In this document: one piece after another, positions 43,797 through 52,600 of the stretch
Position numbering within the stretch: the stretch's first letter is position 1
Layout of the letters: every line of letters begins with the position of its first letter
NCBI RefSeq assembly: GCF_014649375.1
Contig: NZ_BMSX01000007.1
Coordinates: forward strand, 62,001 to 126,000
Reading direction: 5' to 3'
From: Streptomyces aurantiogriseus
GTDB lineage: Bacteria; Actinomycetota; Actinomycetes; Streptomycetales; Streptomycetaceae
DNA length: 64,000 nt
Made by a program: the position numbers and the translations under genes
Notes under the pieces: model-generated
Database searches by the model: none
Seen by the model: the letters and a program-made list of their open reading frames with translations, nothing else
What the model was told of the DNA's origin: nothing

Positions 43797-43930
43797 CGGC
43801 GGGAGCGGGTCGTGGTGGTGCGGCTGGAGCCCGTCGCTCAGCTCGTCACAGCCAACTCGAACTGTGGCAGCAGGCAGCCGTACGCCCAACACGCGACGGG
43901 CTCGCCGCACCACCACGACCCCGACCCACC
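43797..43930 (-). repeat. 134-bp palindromic repeat element, copy B
   Basis: The reverse complement matches 33964-34097 with two mismatches (positions equivalent to 33982 and 34034). The two copies are inverted relative to each other and 9.8 kb apart. It lies in a 598-base gene-free region between the DUF4190-like gene and the deaminase gene. Confidence 0.85.
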
Positions 43931-44133
43931 CACCACCCGCAGGCGCGCCCCGCACCGCAAGCCCCCGCCCCACCCACCACCCCCAGCAAGAGCGCCCCGC
44001 ACGCGAAAACCCACCGCCCGCAGCCACCCACCTCCGCCTACGATGACCCCGACGCACCGATCAGCCGATCACCCGCGCCCACCCGGCCAGGCCCCCGCGC
44101 CCAGGCCAGGGGCGCCGTCCCGGGGAGGCCCCT

Positions 44134-45171
44134 TTGACCGACCACCACCTGCACACCTTCATCGCCGGCCTGCCCAAGGCCGAACTCCACGTCCACCACG
44201 TCGGCTCCGCCTCCCCCCGGATCGTCGCCGAACTGGCCGCCCGTCACCCCGACTCCAAGGTCCCCACCGACCCCGAAGCCCTGGTCGACTACTTCACCTT
44301 CACGGACTTCGCGCACTTCATCGAGGTGTACCTGTCCGTCGTGGACCTCATCCGCACCCCGGAGGACGTCCGGCTGCTCACCTACGAGGTGGCCCGCGAC
44401 CTGGCCCGCCAGCAGGTCCGGTACGCCGAGCTCACGATCACCCCCTTCTCCTCCACCAGCCGCGGCATCGACGAGCAGGCCTTCATGGACGCGATCGAGG
44501 ACGCCCGCAAGTCGGCGGAGGCGGAGTTCGGGACGGTGCTGCGCTGGTGCTTCGACATCCCCGGCGAGGCCGGTCTCAGGGCCGCCGAGGAGACGACCCG
44601 CCTGGCCACGGACGACCGCCTGCGCCCCGAGGGCCTGGTCTCCTTCGGCCTCGGCGGCCCCGAGGTCGGCGTCCCCCGCCCGCAGTTCAAGCCGTACTTC
44701 GACCGGGCGATCGCCGCCGGCCTCCGCTCGGTGCCGCACGCCGGCGAGACGACCGGCCCGCAGACCGTCTGGGACGCCCTCACCCACCTGCGCGCCGAGC
44801 GCATCGGACACGGCACCAGCTCCGCCCAGGACGAGAAGCTCCTCGCACACCTCGCGGAGCACCGCATCGCCCTGGAGGTGTGCCCGACCTCCAACATCGC
44901 CACGCGCGCCGTGCGCACCCTCGACGAGCACCCCGTCAAGGAGTTCGTGAAGGCCGGCGTCCTGGTCACCATCAACTCCGACGACCCGCCGATGTTCGGC
45001 ACGGACCTCAACACCGAGTACGCCGTCGCGGCCACGCTCCTCGACCTCGACGAGCGGGGCCTGGCGGAGCTGGCGAAGAACGCCGTGGAGGCGTCGTTCC
45101 TGGAGGATGCGGCCAAGACCAGGCTCACGTCCGAGATCGACAGCTACACCTCGGACCACCTCGCCGGCTGA
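44134..45171 (+). CDS. Adenosine-deaminase-family enzyme, possibly aminofutalosine deaminase
   Basis: Zinc-dependent purine deaminase of the amidohydrolase superfamily, 345 residues. Metal ligands are H19 and H21 in LHVHHVGS, H202 in HAGE (with catalytic E205), and D283-D284 in NSDDP; H226 is in GHGTSS. The usual HxHLxGS motif reads HVHHVGS, so this is not an ordinary adenosine deaminase. Streptomyces make menaquinone by the futalosine route, which needs deamination of aminodeoxyfutalosine by such an enzyme, and I recall a homologue in a similar gene setting. The TTG start has GGGAGG five bases before it. Confidence 0.72.
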   Translation: MTDHHLHTFIAGLPKAELHVHHVGSASPRIVAELAARHPDSKVPTDPEALVDYFTFTDFAHFIEVYLSVVDLIRTPEDVRLLTYEVARDLARQQVRYAELTITPFSSTSRGIDEQAFMDAIEDARKSAEAEFGTVLRWCFDIPGEAGLRAAEETTRLATDDRLRPEGLVSFGLGGPEVGVPRPQFKPYFDRAIAAGLRSVPHAGETTGPQTVWDALTHLRAERIGHGTSSAQDEKLLAHLAEHRIALEVCPTSNIATRAVRTLDEHPVKEFVKAGVLVTINSDDPPMFGTDLNTEYAVAATLLDLDERGLAELAKNAVEASFLEDAAKTRLTSEIDSYTSDHLAG

Positions 45172-45188
45172 CCGCCACAATGGGCCCC

Positions 45189-45923
45189 ATGCAGACCGTG
45201 ACTGCCGTGGCCCACCGCGGCGACCCCTACCGCTTCCGTGAGAACACGCTCGACTCACTGCGTTCCGCGCTCCACCAGGGCGCGGACGCCGTCGAGATCG
45301 ACGTACGGCTCACCAGGGACGGCGTGCCCGTGCTGCTGCACGACGAGACGCTGAAGCGGCTGTGGGAGCAGGAACGGCCGTTGCTGTCCCTGTCGTCCGC
45401 CGAGGTGCGCGGGCTCACGGCGGGTGGGGTGCCGACCCTGGCGGAGGCGCTGGCGGCGACCGAGGGCAGCCGGGTGATGCTGGACCTGCCCGGCACCCGC
45501 GACGTGCGGACGGCGCGCCGGGTGGTGGACGCCGTACGGGAGGCCGGGGCGGCGGACCGCGTGTACTACTGCGCGAACGCCGCCGCGATGCTCGCGGTCC
45601 GCGCCGCCGACCCGTCCGCCGAGATCGCCCTGACCTGTACGAGTCTGGCGCCGCCGCGCCCCGTCCTGCTGGCGGCGGTGCAGCCCCGCTGGCTCAACTA
45701 CCGCTTCTCGCTGGTCAGCCGCGACCTGGCCGCCCGCGTCCACCACGGCGGCCATCTGCTCTCCGTGTGGACCCCGGACACCCGCCGCTCCATGCGCCGG
45801 CTGATCGACCTGGGCGTCGACTCGATCACCACCAACCGCATCGACGTCCTCTGCAACCTCCGCGACGGCGCCTCCCCCACCGCAACGCCGCGCACACCTC
45901 TGACTGACTACACGCGTGGGTGA
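45189..45923 (+). CDS. Glycerophosphodiester phosphodiesterase family protein
   Basis: Cytosolic phosphodiesterase, 244 residues, expected to split glycerophosphodiesters to glycerol-3-phosphate and an alcohol. The catalytic AHRGD, the metal-binding EIDVRLTRDGVPVLLHD and the late LLSVWTPD and GVDSITTNR segments fit the GDPD barrel. The start may be ATG 45189 or the in-frame ATG 45180; neither has a clear ribosome site. It follows the deaminase by only a few bases and is probably co-transcribed. Its 3' end lies in a 16-bp tandem repeat. Confidence 0.85.
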   Translation: MQTVTAVAHRGDPYRFRENTLDSLRSALHQGADAVEIDVRLTRDGVPVLLHDETLKRLWEQERPLLSLSSAEVRGLTAGGVPTLAEALAATEGSRVMLDLPGTRDVRTARRVVDAVREAGAADRVYYCANAAAMLAVRAADPSAEIALTCTSLAPPRPVLLAAVQPRWLNYRFSLVSRDLAARVHHGGHLLSVWTPDTRRSMRRLIDLGVDSITTNRIDVLCNLRDGASPTATPRTPLTDYTRG

Positions 45924-45949
45924 CTACATGCGTGGGTGACTACACGCGG
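45905..45949. repeat. 16-bp tandem repeat across two convergent gene ends
   Basis: TGACTACACGCGTGGG at 45905-45920, a copy with one change at 45921-45936, and a partial third to 45949. It contains the phosphodiesterase stop and the end of the sigma factor gene. Gain or loss of one unit would alter both C-termini. Confidence 0.8.
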
Positions 45950-47652
45950 GACCGCTGAGGCACGGTCGCCGGATCGGCCGGAGTCTCCCGGGTTACGTAC
46001 TGCGGCACCGGGGTGTCGTCCTCGCCGGTGTCGCGGACGAGGCCGTAGCGCTGCGCGCCCTCGGGGGGTCCGCTCAGCACGTCCTTCTCCACCGCGTCCC
46101 AGCTGGAGGGGAAGACATTCAGGCCGTAGTCGGCGCCCCGCTCGTTCACGGTGAGGGTGACGCTGCCGTCGACGTAGTAGTACTCGTTCTGCCACATCTG
46201 CTGGGTGCCCGACGGCAGGACGGCGTAGCCGGTGGTCGAGTTGCCCATGCCGGTGGCGGAGCTGTCGGTGCTGCTGACGGGGTCGTCCATGCGGCGGCCG
46301 CCGCCCGAGGCCACGTGGAAGAGCTTGCCCTTCAGGCCGGTCCAGGTCGGCATGACCAGCCCGCCGGACCGGTACTGCGGGGAGATCTGCCAGCGGACGA
46401 GGACGTAGCCCCGGCCGCTGAGCGTGACGCTGTCCCCGCGGTGGTTCATGGTGGCGTGCGCGCCGCCGCTGCTGGTGATGCCGGTCTCGGGCCGGTGGGG
46501 CAGGGCCGCGGGCCGCGTGTTCGGGTCGGGCGCCTGGTCGACGGCGTCGACGACGGTGCCGTACAGGTCGGTCCTTCTCGGGCTCGCCGACGGCGAGGGC
46601 GTGGCGGAGGGGGACGCGGACGGAGCGGCCGAAGGGGACGGCGGCGGGGCGGGGGTGACCGTCGCCGTGGGGGTGACGGCCGCGCGCGGCGGCGGGGCGT
46701 CCGGGGGCTGGGTGACGACGTAGGCGCCGCCCGCGACGAAGGTCGCGCCCGCCGTCACGGCGACGGCCGGATTGGCCAGCGCGCTCAGTACCTTGGCCGA
46801 CCAGCCGACGGAGGTTCCGGCGGCGGTGGCGGCCACGGCGGTCTTGCCGCCGAAGGCCAGCGACAACGTGAACCCGACGGGGACCGGCACGAGCGCGATG
46901 CCCACCAGCAGCCGCTCGGCCGGTACGACGGACGTGCCGGTGTCACCGCAGTAGCCGCACCCCCGGATGTGCCGGGCGAGCCGCTTGCGCCAGACGGAGT
47001 CGGGGTGGCCGTTCCACCGGCCGGTCAGCTCGCGCAGGTCGGGGCAGGCGCCGTCGAGGGCGCGGACGATCCCCCGGGAGACCTCCAGGCGCTCCTTCAT
47101 CCGCTGGACGCGCACGGCGGCGTGCTGCCGGCTGATGCCGACGGCGGCGGCCAGCTCGCGCCGGCTGAGCTCGCCCGCGACCTCCAGCCACCACAGCGAC
47201 AGCAACTGCCGGTCCTCGTCGTCGAGCCAGCGCACCGCCTCCGCGACCTCGCGCCGCTGGCCCTCCAACTGGAGTTTGAGGACGGTGAGCTCGGCGAAGT
47301 CGGCGGCACCGTCCGCGGGCACGCTCTCGTCGAGGTGCTGGGTGGTGCGGCGGCGTGCCCGGTCGCGGATCTGCCGCATGGCGATCGCCACCAGCCAGGA
47401 CCGGAAGCTGTCGGGGTCGCGCAGTGAGCCGAGGTTGTCGACGGCGCGCAGCATGGTCTCCTGGACGACGTCGTCGACGTCGGCGTGGCCGTTCAGGGCG
47501 CGGCCGACGATGTTGTAGACCAGGGGCAGCCAGCCCGCGACCAGCTCGTCCAGCGCATGCCGGTCGCCGGCCTGCGCGGCCGCGATGGTGGAGCGCCAGT
47601 GCCGCCCGTCCACGTCGTCCTCTCCGTACCTCATGTCACTTCGTGCGTGCAC
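45940..47652 (-). CDS. ECF sigma factor fused to a zinc motif, membrane helices and an outer domain
   Basis: 570 residues. Region 2 spans about 32-102 and region 4 about 133-190 (AAAVGISRQHAAVRV helix-turn-helix). Then comes H228-x3-C232-x2-C235, the anti-sigma zinc pattern, two hydrophobic segments (about 247-267 and 293-312), a Pro/Ser/Thr linker (315-365) and a beta-rich C-terminal domain of about 200 residues likely outside the cell. Sigma and anti-sigma functions thus appear joined in one membrane-tethered protein, as in the large-extension ECF groups of actinobacteria. The GTG start has GAGAGG upstream; ATG 47634 is an alternative. Release by proteolysis is possible but unproven. Confidence 0.85.
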   Translation of the reverse strand: MHARSDMRYGEDDVDGRHWRSTIAAAQAGDRHALDELVAGWLPLVYNIVGRALNGHADVDDVVQETMLRAVDNLGSLRDPDSFRSWLVAIAMRQIRDRARRRTTQHLDESVPADGAADFAELTVLKLQLEGQRREVAEAVRWLDDEDRQLLSLWWLEVAGELSRRELAAAVGISRQHAAVRVQRMKERLEVSRGIVRALDGACPDLRELTGRWNGHPDSVWRKRLARHIRGCGYCGDTGTSVVPAERLLVGIALVPVPVGFTLSLAFGGKTAVAATAAGTSVGWSAKVLSALANPAVAVTAGATFVAGGAYVVTQPPDAPPPRAAVTPTATVTPAPPPSPSAAPSASPSATPSPSASPRRTDLYGTVVDAVDQAPDPNTRPAALPHRPETGITSSGGAHATMNHRGDSVTLSGRGYVLVRWQISPQYRSGGLVMPTWTGLKGKLFHVASGGGRRMDDPVSSTDSSATGMGNSTTGYAVLPSGTQQMWQNEYYYVDGSVTLTVNERGADYGLNVFPSSWDAVEKDVLSGPPEGAQRYGLVRDTGEDDTPVPQYVTRETPADPATVPQRSRV

Positions 47653-47656
47653 GCAC
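47643..47656. promoter_or_regulatory. 14-bp palindrome over the sigma factor start codon
   Basis: GTGCGTGCACGCAC is a perfect palindrome that includes the GTG start (47652-47650). It may be an operator or an mRNA hairpin near the ribosome site; no partner site was found. Confidence 0.35.
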
Positions 47657-47901
47657 CCTCTCAGGCGGTCCCGGGGTGATGGCTATGTCGGGGATCACAG
47701 GGCGGAGACGGGGTGAAGGACGTCGGGATAACACTTTTTGCGCGCACCCGTAGGGGACGTCCCGGACAACCCGCGTACCCAGTACGGCAGTTGCTCGGGG
47801 TTTCACCAGGGTCGGACACCCTCCCGGCCGACGATCCGGGCAGGCGCGAACCGCCCGAGGATGATCACGATCCTGTCACCGACCCCTTCGGGAGCCCTGG
47901 C

Positions 47902-49053
47902 ATGCGCGCTCGCCGCCGCACCACCCTCCTCGCCGCCACCCTTCTCCTCGCCCTGGGGGCGGGCCCGCTGACCGCCCCCGCGTCAGCCGCTCCCGCACCG
48001 GCCTCCGCCCCCGGCACGCCCGGCCTCGACACCCAGGCCCTGCGCGCCGCGCTGGCCGGGCTCCCCGATCCGGACGCGACGGCGGCCCTGGTCCGGGTGG
48101 GCGGAAGTGACGGCAGGTGGCACGGCAGCGCGGGCGTGCACGACCTGCAGAGCGGCCGGGCGGCCGACCCGGACGCCCGCTTCCGGGCCGGTTCGACGAC
48201 CAAGGTGGTGACGGCGGCGGCCGTACTGAAGCTTGTGGCACAGGGCGAGATCGACCTGAACCGGCCGATCCAGCGCTATCTGCCCGGCCTGCTCGGCAAG
48301 GACTTCCGGCCGGTCACCGTAAGGCAGTTGCTGAACCACACCAGCGGCATCCCGGCGGGCGACGGCCTCGGGAATTCGTTCGAGGAGCTGTACGCCCACC
48401 GCTACGACACCCTCACGCCGCAGCAGGTCGTGGCCTCGGCGGCGGCGAAGGGCCCGGAATTCCGCCCCGGCTGCAAGCAGCACTACCTGAACATCAACTA
48501 CACGATCCTCGGCCTGCTGATCGAGAAGGTGACCGGGCAGCCGTACGCCGCCGCTGCCGCCGAACTGGTGCTGGCGCCCGCCGGCATGCGCGACACGTAC
48601 TTCCCCGGCACCGACCCGCGCATCCGCGGCCCGCACAACCACGGCTACCAGGCGGTGCGGGGGGCCGACGGGACGACGGAGCTCGTCGACGTCACGGAGT
48701 GGAACCAGGCGGACCGGTTCGCGGCCGGGGACATGATCTCCACGACCGCGGACCTGGAACGGCTGCTCACCTCGCTGTTCCGGGGCCGGATCGTGCCGCA
48801 GCCCCAACTGCGGGAGATGTTCACGGTCCCGGCTCACATCGACGGGGCCACCTACAGCGCCGGTCTCCAGCGGTTCGAGTACGGGGGCCGGGTCTACTGG
48901 CTGAAGTCGGGCGGCCGGTACGGCTACAACGCGCTGATCGCCGGGACCCGGAACCTGAGCCGTACCCTCGTCTACTCGGTCAACTCCACGGACGCGAAGG
49001 CGGAGGGGATGAACCCGGTGGCCGAGCGGATCGCGACGGCCGCCCTCAAGTAG
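47902..49053 (+). CDS. Secreted serine hydrolase (beta-lactamase/DD-peptidase family)
   Basis: 383-residue class C-type serine hydrolase related to Streptomyces DD-carboxypeptidases and esterases. A Sec signal peptide ends near ASA at residue 29. The SxxK motif is S98-T-T-K101, followed by LLNHTSGI and a YLN tripeptide. The third motif is atypical (KSGGRYGYN rather than K-T/S-G or HxG). ATG 47902 has GGGAG eight bases before it; the open frame reaches further upstream. It may trim peptidoglycan or be a generic esterase. It overlaps the next gene tail-to-tail by eight bases. Confidence 0.85.
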   Translation: MRARRRTTLLAATLLLALGAGPLTAPASAAPAPASAPGTPGLDTQALRAALAGLPDPDATAALVRVGGSDGRWHGSAGVHDLQSGRAADPDARFRAGSTTKVVTAAAVLKLVAQGEIDLNRPIQRYLPGLLGKDFRPVTVRQLLNHTSGIPAGDGLGNSFEELYAHRYDTLTPQQVVASAAAKGPEFRPGCKQHYLNINYTILGLLIEKVTGQPYAAAAAELVLAPAGMRDTYFPGTDPRIRGPHNHGYQAVRGADGTTELVDVTEWNQADRFAAGDMISTTADLERLLTSLFRGRIVPQPQLREMFTVPAHIDGATYSAGLQRFEYGGRVYWLKSGGRYGYNALIAGTRNLSRTLVYSVNSTDAKAEGMNPVAERIATAALK

Positions 49054-49570
49054 CCGCCACCGCGAGGGTGTTCGGGGCGGTGAGCGCCTCCAGTCGCTTG
49101 ATCTTCCCGCGTACGACGTACAGCGGGATCACCCCGAACACCCCGAACGACATGTCGATCACGCTCCACCAGAAGGGGATGTCCCGGATCGGCCCGCAGA
49201 TCAGGGCGAGCGGGATGATCCCGGCGCAGGCGATCATGCCGAACTCGACGACCCAGATGTTGCGGACGGGGTCGCGGTAGGGGCCGTAGAAGGCGACGGC
49301 GATGACCAGGTGGGCGAAGGCCAGCCAGTCGGTGCCGTAGAGGACGAAGGGGTACTCGGCGTCGACGGTGTCGAGGCCGCGGCGGACGTGCTCGATCCAC
49401 TCCATGAGAGCGGGGAGGTGCTCCGGCACGGACAGGGTGCGCAACAGGTCCTCCGTCCAGCGCAGTTCGTGCACCAGGGGGAAGGCCGTGACGCCGCTGA
49501 GCACCAGACAGACGACGAAGAAGACAAGCCAGGCACGGATGCCCTTCAGCAGGGCGGCTCTGTCGCTCAT
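49046..49570 (-). CDS. Four-helix membrane protein of unknown function
   Basis: 174 residues with four predicted transmembrane helices (about 12-32, 88-106, 113-132 and 138-155) and a short loop rich in charged residues between the first two. It has no signal for export and no motif I recognise; topology is loosely like EXPERA-type sterol-binding membrane proteins. The 3' ends of this gene and the serine hydrolase overlap by eight bases. Confidence 0.72.
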   Translation of the reverse strand: MSDRAALLKGIRAWLVFFVVCLVLSGVTAFPLVHELRWTEDLLRTLSVPEHLPALMEWIEHVRRGLDTVDAEYPFVLYGTDWLAFAHLVIAVAFYGPYRDPVRNIWVVEFGMIACAGIIPLALICGPIRDIPFWWSVIDMSFGVFGVIPLYVVRGKIKRLEALTAPNTLAVAAT

Positions 49571-49662
49571 GGAGGCAGCGTACGCCCGTAATTGAACATG
49601 TTCAAAACACTTGCGCCGCTCGCCGGCCGCACCAGGATGCGCTTCACGGCCGCTGAGCGGCC

Positions 49663-52600
49663 TCAGTCCAGCGCCTCCTCCAACGGCACCTGCCGCACCC
49701 CCGGCAGATGCCCGTCCAGCTCCCCCGGCTCGAACCGGCACATCCCCACGGCGTGCCAGAACTCGCCCGTGACATCGCCCTCGAACTTGTAGCCGCCGGA
49801 CGGTGACAGCGCCGCCCAGCCGCCCGGCAGCCCGACGAGCGTGGCGCGCAGGGTGGCCGGGGCGCCACCGGGGACGTTCCACAGTCGCACCGTCCCGTCC
49901 TCGCCGCCGCTCGCCAGCAGCGAGCCGTCGGGGCTGAACGCGACCGCCAGCACGCGGCCGGTGTGGCCGGTCAGAACGGCGGTCTCACGGCCGGAGCGCG
50001 GGTCCCACAGGCGGACGGTCCGGTCGTCGCCGGCGGTGGCGAGCAGGGGCCGCAGCGGATGCGCGGCGGCCGTCCACAGCTTGCCGGTGTGCCCGGTCAG
50101 CCGGTGGGCGATCTCGCCGTCCCGCCAGATCACCGCCTGCCCGTCCCAGGAGGCGCTGGCCAGCCAGGTGCCGTCGGGCGCGAACGCCACGGCGTACACC
50201 CGGTCGGTGTGCCCGTCGAGGACGGCGGTGATCCGGCGGGCGGCCATGTCCCAGATCCGCACCTTGCGGTCGTCGCAGCCGGTGACGAGGACCGCCCCGT
50301 CGGGCCGGAAGGCGATGGAGCGGACCCGGCCGTAGTGCTCGGTGATGGTGGTGACGTGGGCGCCGGTGGCCCGGTACCAGATCCGTACGGTGTCGTCGTC
50401 GTTGGCGGTGGCCAGCAGGTGGCCGTCGGCGCTGAACGCCTCCGCCCAGACGTGGTCCGTCTCCACGTCCATCTCCCGCTGGTACTCACCCGTCCCGGCG
50501 TTCCACAGGTAGAGGTCGCCGTCGCTGCTCGCGGTGGCCAGCAGGGCGGGGTCGGCGGGACTGAACACAGCCGAGACCAGGCGGTCGCTCTGCCCGGTCA
50601 GTTCGCGCAGCCACCGTCCGGAGACGGCGTGCCACAGCCGGACGACGCCGTCGTTGCCGCCGGCCGCGAGCATCGAGCCGTCGGCGCTGAAGGACAGGGT
50701 GCCGATCCGCCGTCCGTGGCCGCGCAGGATGTGCCGGCCCTGGCCGGTGGCGGGGTCCCAGAGCCGTACGACACCGTCGTTGGCGCCCGTCACCAGCAGG
50801 GAGCCGGCCTCCGGGGCGGGTGCGTCGCCGTGCGGGCGGAACTTGCAGACCCAGACCGAGCCGCGGTGGTCCTCGGGCTGCCGGTTGAGGGGGACGGCCA
50901 CCGGTTCGGCGTCCGGGGCGATGCGCCACAGCCGGACGACGCCCTGGCTGTCCCCGGCGGCGAGCGTCGTGCCGTCGGGGTCGAACAGCACCTGGTACAC
51001 CGCGCCCCGGCAGCCGCCGAGCAGCCCGGCGCCGGCCCCGGCGGCCAGGTCCCACAACCGCACCTCGCCCTCCGTGTCGCCGCTCACCAGGAAGCGGCCG
51101 CCGGGATGGAAGTCCAGCGTGTAGACACGCCCCGCGTGACCGGTGAACGTGTGCAGCACCCGCCGCCCGGCCACGTCCCACACCCGGACCGTCCCGGCCC
51201 GCCCGGCGCCCATGTCCCCGGTGGCCAGCAGGCTCCCGTCCGGACTGAACCGCGCCCGGAACACCGCGCCCCGGTGCCCCGGCAGCTCCCCGAGCGCCCG
51301 CCCGTCGGCGAGGTCCCACAGCCGTACGGCGGCGGAGGCGTCCCCGGTGACCAGGGTGGTGTTGCCCGGTCCGAAGGCGACCGTGTAGACGGGCGCGGCG
51401 TGACCGGGCAACCGGTGCAGCGGGGCTCCGGTGGCCGTGTCCCACAGGGTGACCACGCCGTCGGCGTCGCCGGTCGCCAGCAGGGAACCGTCGGCGTCGA
51501 GGGCGACCGGCCAGACCCCGGCGGGGTGGATCTCCAGCCGGTGCCGGCACGCGCCGGACACGGGGTCCCACAGCCGTACGGTCCCGTCCGCGCTGCCCGT
51601 CGCCAGCACCCGGTCCCGGAACTTCACCGCGTAGACCCGATCGGTGTGGCCCTCCAGGGTGCGCAGGGCGGTGCCGGTGGCGGCGTCGCAGACCAGCACC
51701 CCGCCGTCCTCGCTGCCCACGGCGAGGAGTTCGCCGTCCGGGCTGTACGAGATGGGTTCCGGCAGCCGGCTGGTCCGCATGTCGAAGCCGTACGGCACGC
51801 CGACCGCGGAGGGCCGGAAACCGGAGTCGACGGCCATGCCGGGGGCGATGGCGGCGGAGGCCAGTTCGGGGGTGTCGGACAGGTCGGTGCCGGTGGTCGC
51901 CGAGACCAGCGCCGCCCGGCGCCATCTCCCGCCCTCGACGCGGGCGCCGGTCAGGTCGGTGCGGATCAGCCGGGCCCGCCGCAGGTCGGCCCCGCGCAGG
52001 TCGGTCCCGGTCAGATCGGCGCCGTCGAGCCGCGCGCCGGTCAGCCGGGCGTCACGCAGCACCGCCCCGGAGAGGTTGGCGCCGACCAGCCGGGCGTCGG
52101 TGAGGTCGGCGCGGGTGAGGTCGACGCCGGAGAAGTCGCGGTACGACAGGTCCTCCCCGGCGAGGGCGGCGCCGCGCAGGTCGGTGTGGGCGGGCACGCG
52201 CAGCCGGGAGAGGATCTTCACGGCGTTGGCGCGGGCGGTCTCCTCGCCCCCTCCGCTGCCGCTCAGCGTGCGCTCGGCCCACTCCTGACAGGCCCGGTGG
52301 TCGGCGAGGTCACAGAGGAACTCCACGGCGAGACGGCTGAGTTGCCGTCGGGTCAGCAGTGCTGTGTCGTCGGCGGCCAGCCGCAGGGCGCACGCGCGGG
52401 CGACGAGCCACTCCACCACCGAGCCGTGGATGAACCGGAACACGCCGTCGTCGCTGCGCACCAGCAGACTGCCCGAGCCGACGGCATGGGCGGCCTGCGG
52501 CACCGACAGCCGGCTCTCGGCGAGCCCGGTCAGGGTCTCGGCGACGTCGGTCAGCTCATCGAGGCGCAGCGACTCCTGGCCGCTCTCCCACAGTCTGAGG

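Noticed and set aside
43302..45188. A long plus-strand open frame running into the phosphodiesterase gene
   Set aside because: It opposes the DUF4190-like gene, crosses the repeats and overlaps the deaminase in another frame. It stays open only because of GC bias; the gene starts at 45180 or 45189.
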